DNA of 64,000 nt from Panacagrimonas perspica (GCF_004364935.1 NZ_SOBT01000012.1:62001-126000), one strand, 5' to 3'. Positions 33,945-43,583 are shown, counted from the first letter of the stretch. Made by a program: numbers and translations. Notes: a model not told the origin generated them from the letters alone.

Positions 33945-36107
33945 ATGATCAAGACGGAAATCGGCACCAACGGCATCGGTCACCTGATCATCGACATGCC
34001 GGGTCGAAGCATGAATGTCCTCGAACCGCTGCTCGTCGCCGGCCTGCGCGCCGGCGTCGAATCCCTCGTGGCCAGCGCGGACGTCAAGGGCATCGTCATC
34101 CGCTCGGGCAAGGCCAGCTTCATCGCCGGAGCGGATCTTCAGCAGATGGCGGCGTTCGCCGCGCCTGGCGTGACGCCGCAGCAGGTGGTCGAGGGCGTCC
34201 GCTATCTCGGCGACTTCTTCCGTCGCATCGAGACCTGCGGCAAGCCGGTGGTCGCGGCGGCGTCGGGCACCGCGTTGGGCGGCGGCCTCGAGCTGATGCT
34301 GGCCTGCCACTACCGTATCGCCGCGGACGTACCCAAGGCGCAGTTCGGCTTCCCCGAGGTCAAGCTGGGTCTGTTGCCCGGCGCCGGCGGCACCCAGCGC
34401 GTTCCGCGCCTGATCGGTATCGCGAAGAGCATCCCGATGCTCACGGGCGGCGCCTCGATGAGCGCTGCCGAAGCCCAGCGGATCGGTCTGCTTGACGAGG
34501 TCGTGCCCGCCGAGGCGCTGGTGGTGGCGGCGGAAGCCGCCATCCTCGATGGGCGATTCACACCGGGTGCACCGTGGGACCGCAAGGAGTGGAAGCTGCC
34601 GGGGGGAGATGCCTACGCGCCTGCGAACGCCGCCGCGCTGATGATCGCGACCTCCCAGCTCAACGCCGCCACCAAGGGTCACTACCCGGCGCCCATCGCG
34701 ATCCTGCGCTGCATCCACGACGGATCCAAACTGCCGATCGATCGTGCGCTCAAACTGGAAATGCAGTACTTCGCGCAACTGGTCCAGAGTGACGTCGCGC
34801 AGAATCTGATCCGCACAACGTTCTTCGCCAAGCAGGCCGCGGACAAGCTGGTACGCCGCCCGCCTGCGGTGCCCAAATCCTCGATCTCCAGGCTTGGAGT
34901 TTTGGGCGCCGGGTTCATGGGACAGGGCGTCGCCCGTGTCTCCGCGCAAGCCGGCATCGACGTCGTCCTGGTCGATCGTGAACCCGCCATCGCGGATCGG
35001 GCCAGGGACGCGATCCTGCAGTCGCTCGATTCCGAGGTGGCTGCCGGAAAGCTTTCCGCCGACACCCGGGACGCCGTCGCCAAGCGGGTGAAGGCGGGCG
35101 ACGCGCACGAAAGTTTCGCCGGGTGCGAACTCGTGGTCGAAGCGGTACTCGAGGACCCGTCGGTCAAGGCCGACGCCATCCGTCGCACCGAGGCCCATAC
35201 CGACGGCTCGGCGATCTTCGCCTCCAATACCTCGGCGTTGCCGATCGACGGCTTGGCGCAGTCCAGCGCGCGTCCCGACCATCTGATCGGTCTCCATTTC
35301 TTCTCGCCCGTACACAAGATGGCGCTGGTGGAGGTCGTGGTCGGCAGTCAGACGTCCGAGCAGACCCTCGCGCGCGCGCTGGACTACTGCGCGCAGATTC
35401 GAAAGACGCCGATCATCGTGGGCGACGGCTATGGCTTCTACACGACCCGCTGCGTGGATGCCTACATCCGCGAGGGGTTTCGCATGGTCTCGGAGGGCGT
35501 TTCGCCCGCGCTGATCGAGAACTGCGGGGTGGCACTGGGCATGCCGGTGGGTCCGCTGGCGCTGGCCGACGAGGTCGGCATCGACGTCATGCGTCACGTC
35601 GCACATTTCTTCCGCAGCCACGAGAAAGGCGAATGGGCGGACGACAAGCACGAACTCGCCAATCAACTGTTCGATGCGAAGGTCGAGGCGAAGCGGTTTG
35701 GCCGCAAGAGCGGCGCGGGCTTCTACGATTATCCGGAAGGCAGCCCCAAGCGTCTGCACAGGGCAGGCGCGGTGAGCGAGACGCAGCCGTCGACCGACGC
35801 GATCCAGGAGCGACTGCTCTTCGCGCAGATCGTCGAGGCGGTGCGGTGCTGGGCGGACGGCGTGGTGCAGGACACCTCGGAAGCCGACCTGGGTGCGCAA
35901 CTGGCTTGGGCATTTCCTTCCTATCTGGGCGGACCCTTCGCATACGTCGACGACGTGGGGGGCAAGGCGTTCGTCGCCCGGTGCGATGCGCTCGTGCGCA
36001 CGTGCGGGCCTCGCTTCGAAGTCCCCGAGCGTCTGCGTACCGCAGTTCACGCTAGGGAGTGGAACTTCGAAGCTGGCATGCGTCCCGCCCTGTACGCCGC
36101 CAACTGA
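33945..36107 (+). CDS. Bifunctional enoyl-CoA hydratase / 3-hydroxyacyl-CoA dehydrogenase (FadJ-like)
   Basis: 720-aa trifunctional-protein alpha-subunit type. The hydratase domain (about 1-300) has [13 protein letters not shown] and [20 protein letters not shown], with Glu in [20 protein letters not shown]. The dehydrogenase (about 305-590) has the NAD motif [29 protein letters not shown] and [17 protein letters not shown] with the catalytic His. The C-terminal repeat [15 protein letters not shown] completes the fold. It hydrates enoyl-CoA and oxidises the 3-hydroxy product, handing 3-ketoacyl-CoA to the adjacent thiolase. The antisense strand carries a long open frame, which is a codon-bias artefact. 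Confidence 0.95.
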   Translation: MIKTEIGTNGIGHLIIDMPGRSMNVLEPLLVAGLRAGVESLVASADVKGIVIRSGKASFIAGADLQQMAAFAAPGVTPQQVVEGVRYLGDFFRRIETCGKPVVAAASGTALGGGLELMLACHYRIAADVPKAQFGFPEVKLGLLPGAGGTQRVPRLIGIAKSIPMLTGGASMSAAEAQRIGLLDEVVPAEALVVAAEAAILDGRFTPGAPWDRKEWKLPGGDAYAPANAAALMIATSQLNAATKGHYPAPIAILRCIHDGSKLPIDRALKLEMQYFAQLVQSDVAQNLIRTTFFAKQAADKLVRRPPAVPKSSISRLGVLGAGFMGQGVARVSAQAGIDVVLVDREPAIADRARDAILQSLDSEVAAGKLSADTRDAVAKRVKAGDAHESFAGCELVVEAVLEDPSVKADAIRRTEAHTDGSAIFASNTSALPIDGLAQSSARPDHLIGLHFFSPVHKMALVEVVVGSQTSEQTLARALDYCAQIRKTPIIVGDGYGFYTTRCVDAYIREGFRMVSEGVSPALIENCGVALGMPVGPLALADEVGIDVMRHVAHFFRSHEKGEWADDKHELANQLFDAKVEAKRFGRKSGAGFYDYPEGSPKRLHRAGAVSETQPSTDAIQERLLFAQIVEAVRCWADGVVQDTSEADLGAQLAWAFPSYLGGPFAYVDDVGGKAFVARCDALVRTCGPRFEVPERLRTAVHAREWNFEAGMRPALYAAN

Positions 36108-36108
36108 G

Positions 36109-37095
36109 ATGACGACATCTCAAGCACGCGGCGCACACACCAAGCCTGAGCTGAGCCGCATCGCCGTCTTCGGCGCCAACAACCACATCAGCCGGCCACT
36201 CGCGGCCTGGATCACCGAGCGAAGCGCGCAAACGCAGGTGCGTTTGATCGTGCGCAATCCGGATCATCGAGAAAGCCTGCGCCAAGCATTCCCTGGTGCC
36301 GAGATCGTGGTCGCCGACTACTACGACCTGGCTTCGGTCGAGCAGGCGCTGCGCAGTGTGAACGGCCTATTCGTCATCACGCCGGACTTTCTCGACGAGC
36401 AGCGCGCCATGACGAACGTCATCTACGCAGCCCGCGGCGAGCCCGGGCTGCTGCACATCGTGCGACTCGTCGCCGATCCGCCGGGAATGACGATGGACAG
36501 GATCCCAGACGCATTGAAGCGTTTCGGGGGAGGCACTGCGGTGCAGCACCTGCGCGCGAAAGCGCTGCTCGAGAACAGCGGCCTGCCGGTGACGTTCATC
36601 AACATCGGCGCGTACTTCATGCAGAACTTCAAGACGCCGTTCTTCAACGGCGCCCTGCGCGCCGAGCGCACGCTCGCGGTGCCGCGCAACCGTCGCATGG
36701 GCTTCATCGACACGCAGGACATCGGCGCCTGTGCGGCGGCCCTGCTGTTGTCGAAGGATCAACGGCACATCGGCCAGACCTATCACCTCGACAATGGTCA
36801 CGACGTGATGTGGTTCGACGAGGTGGCACAGCTGATGTCCCAGGCCTTCGGTGAACCCATCCGCTACGACGGCTCCGATGAGACGTTCCTGAGGTTCTGC
36901 GGGGACGGCGTCAAGCAGTACATCGGACGACCGGATGCGGATGCGTACTTCCTCCACTACTTCCAGTTCGAGCAGGACAACCAGACCGTCTGGAGGAAGA
37001 CCGACATCGTGGAGTTTCTCAGCGGCCGGCCGGCCACGCGGTTGAGCGACTGGCTGAAGGCGAACAAGGGCGAGATTCTCGGCACTGCCGCATGA
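36109..37095 (+). CDS. NmrA-like NAD(P)-binding Rossmann protein
   Basis: 328-aa atypical short-chain dehydrogenase/NmrA family protein. The N-terminal strand IAVFGANNHISRPLAAWI is a variant of the GxxGxxG nucleotide loop, followed by VRLIVRNPDHRESLRQAFPG (NADP-type basic residues) and VVADYYDLASVEQALRSVNG. The catalytic YxxxK is not obvious, so it may be a sensor or carry an atypical reaction. Relatives include redox-sensing and quinone-reducing proteins. It starts one base after the FadJ-like stop and is the last gene before the promoter at 37105. Confidence 0.8.
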   Translation: MTTSQARGAHTKPELSRIAVFGANNHISRPLAAWITERSAQTQVRLIVRNPDHRESLRQAFPGAEIVVADYYDLASVEQALRSVNGLFVITPDFLDEQRAMTNVIYAARGEPGLLHIVRLVADPPGMTMDRIPDALKRFGGGTAVQHLRAKALLENSGLPVTFINIGAYFMQNFKTPFFNGALRAERTLAVPRNRRMGFIDTQDIGACAAALLLSKDQRHIGQTYHLDNGHDVMWFDEVAQLMSQAFGEPIRYDGSDETFLRFCGDGVKQYIGRPDADAYFLHYFQFEQDNQTVWRKTDIVEFLSGRPATRLSDWLKANKGEILGTAA

Positions 37096-37104
37096 GTCGG
37101 ATTG

Positions 37105-37160
37105 AGTGTGATCAATCGTAGGTTTCTGACCTAGGTCGACGGCCGTTCCGGCGCCAAGAT
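37105..37160 (+). promoter_or_regulatory. Shared promoter motif, degenerate copy before plsB-like gene
   Basis: AGTG-N14-TTTCTGACCT (37105-37132) followed by AGGTC, as in the copy at 20571, then CAAGAT at 37155-37160 in the -10 position, 22 bases on. The spacing is conserved although several bases differ. Confidence 0.4.
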
Positions 37161-37240
37161 TGGCCCGACGGAACAGAAGAGGTCTTTTCGCGCCGAAGCG
37201 ATCAGATATCCGGATTCCGGTGGTCGAAGGGAGGAATGCG

Positions 37241-37297
37241 ATGGTGTGGCGTGAATGGACCGGACCCGCTCGACGCCGAGCTCGGCGTGCCCCGTGA
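37241..37297 (+). CDS. Possible 18-codon leader ORF overlapping the plsB-like start
   Basis: A strong GGGAGG (37229-37234) precedes ATG 37241, which opens an 18-codon frame (MVWREWTGPARRRARRAP). Its TGA overlaps GTG 37294 of the acyltransferase gene as GTGA. The acyltransferase itself has no comparable ribosome site, so translation of the leader may be needed to start it. The Arg run could make it responsive to arginine supply, but this is speculative. Confidence 0.4.
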   Translation: MVWREWTGPARRRARRAP

Positions 37298-39147
37298 ACA
37301 CGTTCCGCGATCTATTGGACAGCTCGCCCGTGGCTACACGATTGGAGGCCCGCCGGGTTATGCGCCTTCCGCGCTTTCGCGCGCTGGCAGACCGCCTCGC
37401 TTCGAAACTGGGAAAGGATGTGGGCGCCGTCCGCCGTGACGCGCAAGATCGTTTGGGCGAGATGGTCAGCGTCAAGAGTCGCGCCGGGACCTGGCTGTGG
37501 GATCACGCGCTGGGCCCTGCGCATACGCGAGCGTTCACCATCGACGCCGACGCCATCGCCGTCGCACGCCTGAAGAAGCTCAACGAGCAGCACGCGCTGG
37601 TGTTCCTGCCCTCGCATCGCTCCTACGCGGATGTGTTCGTCACGTCCAAGGCGCTCAGTGAGCACGGTCTTCGCCGCCCGCGGATCCTGGGCGGCGACAA
37701 CCTGTCGTTCTTCCCGATGGGACCGATCGCGCGCCACAGCGGCGGCGTCTTCATCCGCCGCAGCTTCAAGAACGACGAGATCTACAAGGCGGTGTTGCAG
37801 GAGTACCTCACGCATATCGTCGCCAGCGGCGACAACCTCGAGTGGTACATGGAAGGCGGACGCAGTCGCACCGGCAAGCTGCGACCGCCCAAATACGGCC
37901 TGCTCAGCTACCTCGTCTATGCGATTCGCAGCGGCGCGGCAAAGGATGTAGTCCTGGTCCCGACCTCCATCACCTACGACCAGCTCCACGAGGTGCAGGC
38001 GATGATGGCGCAGGAGACCAGCGGTGCGAAGCCCAAGGAGGGGCTTCCCTGGTTGATCGACTACGCCCGCATGCAGCAAACGTGGATCGGCCACGTGCAC
38101 CTGCGCTTCGGGGAGCCGCTGTCGTTGGCGGAACGGCTCACGGAGGCGGGCGATGACCGCGACCGCAATCGCTACCTCGTCGAAAAAACCGCCTTCGAAG
38201 TCTTCAAACGCATCAACCAGGCGACGCCTGTGACCTCGCAGGCGCTGGCGACCCTGGCGCTGCTTACTCTGGGCGATCGGGCATTGACGCTCGACGAGGT
38301 GTATCGACAGCTCGCGCCGCTGCTCGATTATTTGCGCGCGCGCAGTCTGCCCGTGTCGGAGGTGGAGCCCTTGCGGCATCACCACGGTGTCATGACCACG
38401 CTCGAGACCCTGGTGAAGACGGGCATCGTCGCGCGCTTTGACACGGGCACCGAGCCGGTCTATCGCATCGCGCCCGGTCGGCACGCCGTGGCAGCTTATT
38501 ACCGCAACAGCGCGGTGCATTGGTTCATCAACCGCGCCCTCCTCGAGCTCGCGATGTGGAAGTCAGCGCATAGCGGGGCCGAGGACCTGGTCAAGGCGGG
38601 AAAAACCGAAACCCTGGCCCTGCGCGATCTGCTCAAGTTCGAGTTCATCTTCAGCGACCGGGTGGGGTTTCGCGAGGAACTGCTGGCTGAGTCCGACCTG
38701 TTCGATCCCGACTGGCGCAATCGCATTTCGACCGCACGCCAGCGCACCGACATGCTCGGCGACGCGCCGTTCCTGATCGCGCCCACCGTCCTACCCACGT
38801 TCCTCGAGGCCTACTACATCCTGGCCGACCGGCTGGCCGCAGTGCCCAGCGGCAAGGTCGTCGACGAGAAGGCGCTGCTCGACGCGTGCATGTCGGTGGG
38901 TCATCAGTACGTGCTGCAGCAGCGCGTGCTGCATCCCGAATGTCTGTCGCGCGAACTCTTCGCCAACGCGTTGCGCTTGGCGGGCAACCGGGAACTGCTG
39001 GCACCCGGCGGCCCCGACCTCGCGAAACGCCGCGTCGCCTTCGCGCGCGAGTGCGAGTCCTACATGCAGGCGTTGATCGAGCTGGCGGGCGCTCGCAGGC
39101 AGCCTCAGGTGACACCGCCAAAGGAGCCGGTTCGTGTCGCCGCCTAA
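37294..39147 (+). CDS. Glycerol-3-phosphate acyltransferase (PlsB-like)
   Basis: 617-aa acyltransferase of the PlsB/DHAPAT class, shorter than E. coli PlsB (about 800 aa). Conserved blocks: LPSHRSYADVF (H-x4-D catalytic), GGDNLSFFPMGPIARHSGGV then FIRRSF, EGGRSRTGKLRPPKYG (substrate-binding) and LVPTSITYDQ. The C-terminal half is helical. It attaches an acyl chain to the first position of glycerol-3-phosphate, the entry to phospholipid or triacylglycerol. GTG 37294 is preferred over ATG 37255 because of the GTGA junction with the leader ORF; both keep all motifs. The 3' end overlaps the next gene by 14 bases. Confidence 0.88.
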   Translation: MNTFRDLLDSSPVATRLEARRVMRLPRFRALADRLASKLGKDVGAVRRDAQDRLGEMVSVKSRAGTWLWDHALGPAHTRAFTIDADAIAVARLKKLNEQHALVFLPSHRSYADVFVTSKALSEHGLRRPRILGGDNLSFFPMGPIARHSGGVFIRRSFKNDEIYKAVLQEYLTHIVASGDNLEWYMEGGRSRTGKLRPPKYGLLSYLVYAIRSGAAKDVVLVPTSITYDQLHEVQAMMAQETSGAKPKEGLPWLIDYARMQQTWIGHVHLRFGEPLSLAERLTEAGDDRDRNRYLVEKTAFEVFKRINQATPVTSQALATLALLTLGDRALTLDEVYRQLAPLLDYLRARSLPVSEVEPLRHHHGVMTTLETLVKTGIVARFDTGTEPVYRIAPGRHAVAAYYRNSAVHWFINRALLELAMWKSAHSGAEDLVKAGKTETLALRDLLKFEFIFSDRVGFREELLAESDLFDPDWRNRISTARQRTDMLGDAPFLIAPTVLPTFLEAYYILADRLAAVPSGKVVDEKALLDACMSVGHQYVLQQRVLHPECLSRELFANALRLAGNRELLAPGGPDLAKRRVAFARECESYMQALIELAGARRQPQVTPPKEPVRVAA

Positions 39148-40651
39148 TCCTTCCTTCAACGAGGCACTCGACGCGCGCATTGCTGAGATCCTGGGAGGCC
39201 AGACAGGCCCCGCGATCGGCGCGTTCTTCGATTTCGACGGCACGTTAATCGACGGCTTTTCAGCGATGCACCTGGTGAAGGAGCGCTGGCGTCAAAAGCA
39301 GATCGGCCTGCGCGAGTTCTCGGAGCTTCTGACCTTCAGTCTCAACCATGGGCCGACCGACGCGGACTTCCACGAGTTGATCGGACAGTCGGTGTTGCGG
39401 TGGAAAGGTCTGAAGGAAGCCGACTTCGCGGCGCAGTGGGAGAAGCTGTTCGTCGCTCACATCGCCCAGACCGTGTTTCCGGAAGCGTGGCGCCTGGTCC
39501 AGGCGCATCGGCGCATGGGGCATACCGTGGCGATCGCGTCGTCGGCGACGCGCTATCAGATTCTGCCGCTGGCCCGCGAGATAGGAATTGAGCACGTGCT
39601 CGCCACGCCGCTTCAGGTCCGCGACGGCATTTTCACGGGCCGCCTGGCCGGCAGCCCCCTTTGGAATCAGGACAAGGCCCTGGCGGTCCGACATTTCGCT
39701 GCGACCCAAAAGGTGGACCTGGACGCGAGCTTCGCCTACGCCAATGGCGCCGAGGACGTGGCGTTCCTCTCCCAGGTGGGCGCGCCTTGCGCCGTCAATC
39801 CCAAGCCGGCGCTCGCCGCTGCCGCGAGCCGGGCTCGGTGGCCGGTCTTGGCATTCCGACAGCGGCGGAAATTCACGCTCGAGCAGCGGGCGCGCACGGT
39901 GGCCTCGTACGCGGCGATGGCAGGCAGCTTCGTATCGGGGCTCGCCGCTCACGCATTGGGGATGTCGCAGAACCGCGCGCTCAACCTCGTGACGTCCATG
40001 GCGCCGGACCTGGGTCTGGCGGCCGCGGGAATCGAGCTGCGCATCCAAGGCGAGGAGAATTTGTGGAAGGCGCGGCCGGCCGTGTTCGTGTTCAACCACC
40101 AATCGCCGCTCGACCTGGTGATCGGCGTCGGCCTGATGCGCCGCAACGCCACCGGTGTGGTCAAGAAGGAGATGGAGAACATGCTGGGTTGGGGCCAGTT
40201 CGGGCGGTTCATGGATATGGCCTTCGTCGATCGCGGTGACCCGGGCAAGGCCCGCGCGGCCCTGGCGCCGGCCGTCGAGAAGCTGAGGAAAGGGATGTCG
40301 CTCGGCATCTGTCCGGAAGGCACGCGGAGTTATTCGCCTCGCCTCGCGCCGTTCAAGAAGGGCGCGTTCCACATGGCGATGCAGGCTGGGGTGCCCGTCG
40401 TGCCGGTCGTCCTGCGCAACGCGGGCGAGGTGATGCATCGGGATGCACTGTGGATGCGCCCGGGCGTCGTCGACATCTGCGTGCTGCAACCGGTACCCAC
40501 GCTCGACTGGACACTGGAGTCCCTGGACCGGCGCGTCGCCGAGGTCCGCCAGCAATTCCTTGACACCTTGGATCAATGGCCTGGGGCCACGGATGCGGAG
40601 CGCGCCGATGCGGCGCCGATCAATTCCAGACGCGCGAGGACGGCCCGATGA
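39134..40651 (+). CDS. HAD-IB phosphatase / 1-acylglycerol-3-phosphate acyltransferase fusion
   Basis: 505-aa two-domain protein. Residues about 25-230 are a HAD subfamily IB hydrolase: FFDFDGTLIDG (nucleophile Asp), VAIASSATRYQI and the Asp-containing YANGAEDVAFLSQV. Residues about 300-490 are a PlsC-type acyltransferase: FNHQSPLD (H-x4-D), ICPEGTRSYSP and GVPVVPVVLRNAGE. The fusion could acylate lysophosphatidate and dephosphorylate a lipid intermediate, supplying diacylglycerol to the wax-ester/DGAT enzyme encoded next. It starts at GTG 39134 inside the plsB-like gene and overlaps the next by ATGA. Confidence 0.9.
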   Translation: MSPPNPSFNEALDARIAEILGGQTGPAIGAFFDFDGTLIDGFSAMHLVKERWRQKQIGLREFSELLTFSLNHGPTDADFHELIGQSVLRWKGLKEADFAAQWEKLFVAHIAQTVFPEAWRLVQAHRRMGHTVAIASSATRYQILPLAREIGIEHVLATPLQVRDGIFTGRLAGSPLWNQDKALAVRHFAATQKVDLDASFAYANGAEDVAFLSQVGAPCAVNPKPALAAAASRARWPVLAFRQRRKFTLEQRARTVASYAAMAGSFVSGLAAHALGMSQNRALNLVTSMAPDLGLAAAGIELRIQGEENLWKARPAVFVFNHQSPLDLVIGVGLMRRNATGVVKKEMENMLGWGQFGRFMDMAFVDRGDPGKARAALAPAVEKLRKGMSLGICPEGTRSYSPRLAPFKKGAFHMAMQAGVPVVPVVLRNAGEVMHRDALWMRPGVVDICVLQPVPTLDWTLESLDRRVAEVRQQFLDTLDQWPGATDAERADAAPINSRRARTAR

Positions 40652-42117
40652 ACGATCGTCGAGACACGGTCCCGGCACCGCCTGCCCCCCATCTTGCATG
40701 GGGTGGTGCACCGACTCTTAACGCGTTCGAGACCCTGATGTGGCGCATGGATCATTTCCCGAACCTGCGCTCGGCGGTGGTCTGTGTCGTGGTGCTGGAC
40801 CGGGAGCCCGATGCGACGAGAATCCAGCAAATTCATCGGGCGGCGGCACAGTCGATTCCACGCCTCCGCGAGAAGCTGGTGGAGGTCCCCCTGGGGCTCC
40901 CGGCGTGGGTCGCAGACGAGCGGTTCGAACTCGGTGTTCACCTCCGCGTTCACCCACTGGCCGCAGGCGCGGGCATCCGGGAAGTGCTCGACCATGCTGC
41001 CGAGATGGCCATGGCACCGTTCGATCACGCCCGGCCACCTTGGGAGGCGCACGTCGTCACGGGGATGAAAGGCGGCGGCGCGGCCTACGTGCTGAAGCTG
41101 CATCACGCCCTCAGCGACGGCATCGGCATCGTGCAATTGCTCTCGATGCTCTTCAGCCGCCGGCGCGAAATCGACGGCGCCCCGTTTTCGCAGGTGGCGG
41201 CGCCCTCGACCATGCCGGGCTCGCCGGCAACGTTGAGGCTGCTGGGTCGCCAACTCGAACGCAGGTTGCGCGACCTTCCGCGGCGAGTGCGGTCCGGTTA
41301 CGAGATCGTGCAACGACAGGTCCGTTCGGCCGAGGGCCTCAGCGGGGCAGTTTCCGAACTTGCCAAATACGCCGGATCGGTCCGACGCGCAATGGCGCCC
41401 TTGATGGCGGAGCCGTCCCCGTTGCTGAAGGCTCGTAACCACCGCTGGCGTTTCGAGACGCTCGACGTTCCATTGGCGAAGTTCAAGGCCGCTGCGAAGG
41501 CCTGCGGCGCGACGCTCAACGACGCCTACGTGGCGGGCCTGCTGGGTGGCTTCGCGCGTTATCACCGAGAAAACGGTGTAGAGGTCGACGAGATACCAAT
41601 CGGCATGCCGATCAACGTCCGAGCGCAGGGGGCAGCCGGCGGTGGGAATCATTTTGCGCCCGGTCAACTCGTCGGGCCTCTGGGCGAACTGGGTCCCATG
41701 GAGCGCATGCGACTCATCGGCGCGCAGGTCTCGCGGCTGCGCAACGAGCCCGCGCTGTCGGCGCCGCTGGCTCTCATGCCGATGCTGGTGTCGCTCCCGT
41801 CCGATACGCTGGCCAAGATCATGGGGCCGAAGATGGCGGCCAACGATCTTCAGTGCAGCAACGTTCCCGGGCTTCGCGAAGACGTGTTCCTTGCCGGCGC
41901 GCAGGCCACCCGCCTGTATCCCTACGCGCCGTTGCCGGGCGTGCCCGCCATGATCTCTTTGGTCACGCACGGAGAGAACTGCTGCATCGGCATGAATCTC
42001 GATAGCGCGGCGATTGCGGATGCGGCGCGGTTCACGCGCTGCCAGCGGGAGAGCTTGGACGAGATTCTCGCGCTGGAAGCAGGACCGGGTGGAAAGTCAA
42101 AACGCGCAATCCGATGA
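40648..42117 (+). CDS. Wax ester synthase / diacylglycerol acyltransferase (WS/DGAT)
   Basis: 489-aa acyltransferase that esterifies fatty alcohols or diacylglycerol with acyl-CoA to make storage lipid. The active-site motif HHALSDGIG (HHxxxDG) lies near residue 154. Other family blocks: the N-terminal DHFPNLRSAVVCVV, PWEAHVVTGMKGGGAAYVLK, ATLNDAYVAGLLGGFARYH, IGMPINVR and the C-terminal CSNVPGLREDVFLAGA. ATG 40648 overlaps the previous stop. The order PlsB-like, HAD-PlsC, WS/DGAT is a full route from glycerol-3-phosphate to neutral lipid. Confidence 0.92.
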   Translation: MNDRRDTVPAPPAPHLAWGGAPTLNAFETLMWRMDHFPNLRSAVVCVVVLDREPDATRIQQIHRAAAQSIPRLREKLVEVPLGLPAWVADERFELGVHLRVHPLAAGAGIREVLDHAAEMAMAPFDHARPPWEAHVVTGMKGGGAAYVLKLHHALSDGIGIVQLLSMLFSRRREIDGAPFSQVAAPSTMPGSPATLRLLGRQLERRLRDLPRRVRSGYEIVQRQVRSAEGLSGAVSELAKYAGSVRRAMAPLMAEPSPLLKARNHRWRFETLDVPLAKFKAAAKACGATLNDAYVAGLLGGFARYHRENGVEVDEIPIGMPINVRAQGAAGGGNHFAPGQLVGPLGELGPMERMRLIGAQVSRLRNEPALSAPLALMPMLVSLPSDTLAKIMGPKMAANDLQCSNVPGLREDVFLAGAQATRLYPYAPLPGVPAMISLVTHGENCCIGMNLDSAAIADAARFTRCQRESLDEILALEAGPGGKSKRAIR

Positions 42118-42247
42118 CGGCACATCTTTCCGTGTGGCGCGCGGAGAAGGCCTCCTCGCGACGTCGCGCGCGTCGATACCTGTGCGATAGAAAAATGAAT
42201 CCATTCGAGACTGCGCGCGCCCAGGCTGCTTGGTGCGGTGATGCCCC

Positions 42248-43072
42248 GTGAAGACTGAATCGCCGGAAGTCTACGAAGGCGGATCGGGTGAGCCGCTGGT
42301 GCTGCTCCACGGAGTCGGTGGATCGTGGCGCATCTGGAAGCCGGTGATCCCGCTTCTGGAGCGCAGGTACCGCGTCATCGTTCCCAATTTGCCAGGCCAC
42401 CCCGGCGGCGCGGCGCTGAGTGGAGCGCCGACGGTCGCACACTTGGCCGATACCTTGATTGCCCAACTGCGCGCGAGGGGCATCCAGGATGCCCACGTCG
42501 CCGGGAACTCACTGGGCGGCTGGCTCGCTGTGGAACTGGCTCGCCGCGGCTTCGCGCGCTCCGTCACCGCATTGTCACCGGCGGGTGCGTGGAGCTCCGC
42601 CGAAGCGTTCAAGGCGCTTGCCGACAATCTGTCGCTGCGCTTTCGCCTCATGTCGGTGCTGTACGTGCTGTTCTGGATCTTCATGATCTTCGCCGGCGTT
42701 CGCAGAGTGTTGGCCAAAGACACCATGAAGCGCGGCGACCGCGTTCCGACTCCGGAATTCCGCGCCATGTTGCGCAGTTTCCGCGACGCGCAGGTATTGC
42801 CTCCCCTGTTCGCCAACACGGGCCCAGCCGGAGGACTCATGCCGCTTGCGGCCGGTGCCATTCCGATACGCGTCGCTTGGTGCGCCGATGATCTAGTTCT
42901 GCCGTATGACATCTACGGCGCGCCGTTCGTTGCGAGGATCGCCGGCGTGGACCGCGTCGTCATCGACTCCGTCGGGCATGTGCCGATGTACGACGACCCC
43001 GCAACGGTCGCGCGCGTGATCACGGAAGGCTGTCGTGTTGCGGGCCCGGCCGGGATTGCCGCGGATTGTTGA
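42248..43072 (+). CDS. Alpha/beta-hydrolase, probable lipase/esterase
   Basis: 274-aa hydrolase from GTG 42248. The oxyanion segment LVLLHGVGGSWRIW, nucleophile elbow VAGNSLGGWLAVELA (Ser about residue 96), Asp in RVAWCADDLVLPYD and His in SVGHVPMYDDP form a complete triad. A hydrophobic helix in the cap (MSVLYVLFWIFMIFAGVRRV) suggests membrane or lipid contact. It follows the neutral-lipid genes on the same strand after a 130-base gap, so it may release acyl chains from the stored ester. Confidence 0.85.
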   Translation: MKTESPEVYEGGSGEPLVLLHGVGGSWRIWKPVIPLLERRYRVIVPNLPGHPGGAALSGAPTVAHLADTLIAQLRARGIQDAHVAGNSLGGWLAVELARRGFARSVTALSPAGAWSSAEAFKALADNLSLRFRLMSVLYVLFWIFMIFAGVRRVLAKDTMKRGDRVPTPEFRAMLRSFRDAQVLPPLFANTGPAGGLMPLAAGAIPIRVAWCADDLVLPYDIYGAPFVARIAGVDRVVIDSVGHVPMYDDPATVARVITEGCRVAGPAGIAADC

Positions 43073-43128
43073 GTCGCCGGAGGCTACCCGTCTCGCATGC
43101 CAAAACGCACCCGTAACGGCAGCGGATC

Positions 43129-43185
43129 GGTGTGTTCGATCGTCGCTTTTCGTCCTGTCTGAATGACGTCAAGGGCTCCTACATT
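43129..43185 (+). promoter_or_regulatory. Shared promoter motif, copy before small ORF and acyl-CoA synthetase
   Basis: GGTG (43129-43132), N14, TTTTCGTCCT (43147-43156), then TACATT at 43180-43185. The TCGA and GTC within the spacer match the copies at 19973 and 20571. It lies 77 bases before the small ORF at 43263. Confidence 0.55.
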
Positions 43186-43262
43186 GCGCCGGTCGTGCAT
43201 GCCCTGTCCGCGAGTGATGCGGCCGGCGTGACTGAACGGCGAACTCGGTCATAGGAACTGCG

Positions 43263-43460
43263 ATGAACCAGCTTCGGCAGCATGGTTACACCTGGAGAGT
43301 CGAGGGCGAACTCACCTCGGCGCAGCTTGGCCAGAAGGCGGTGTCGCCGGACCGACGGTTCTACCGCGAGCTTGCCGCGCGTTATCGAGCCTACGTGTAC
43401 GACGTGCCCAAGGACGCGTTTCCCACTTTTCTCGAAGCCCTGCATTTCGAGTCCTGGTGA
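43263..43460 (+). CDS. Small 65-aa protein of unknown function
   Basis: 65 residues with no recognised family (MNQLRQHGYTWRVEGELTSA ... RFYRELAARYRAYVYDVPKD). It starts at ATG 43263 behind AGGAACTGCG and is the first frame after the shared promoter motif. Composition is that of a small folded basic/aromatic protein without signal or membrane segment. It precedes the acyl-CoA synthetase by 123 bases and is likely co-transcribed with it. Confidence 0.6.
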   Translation: MNQLRQHGYTWRVEGELTSAQLGQKAVSPDRRFYRELAARYRAYVYDVPKDAFPTFLEALHFESW

Positions 43461-43583
43461 AGCACATCGCTTGGACCCAGGAGCGCACTGCTTCTGGACG
43501 CGCCACTCGCTAAAGCCAGTCACTGCACTGCCCATCACAGCCGCATAGGAATCACGCGCACCGGTAGAAATCGAGGAGGAGAC

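Noticed and set aside
33495-36050. 851-codon open frame on the minus strand opposite the FadJ-like gene
   Set aside because: It is antisense to a gene with clear hydratase and dehydrogenase motifs; high GC keeps the opposite frame open, and its Arg/Asp/His-rich composition is not protein-like.
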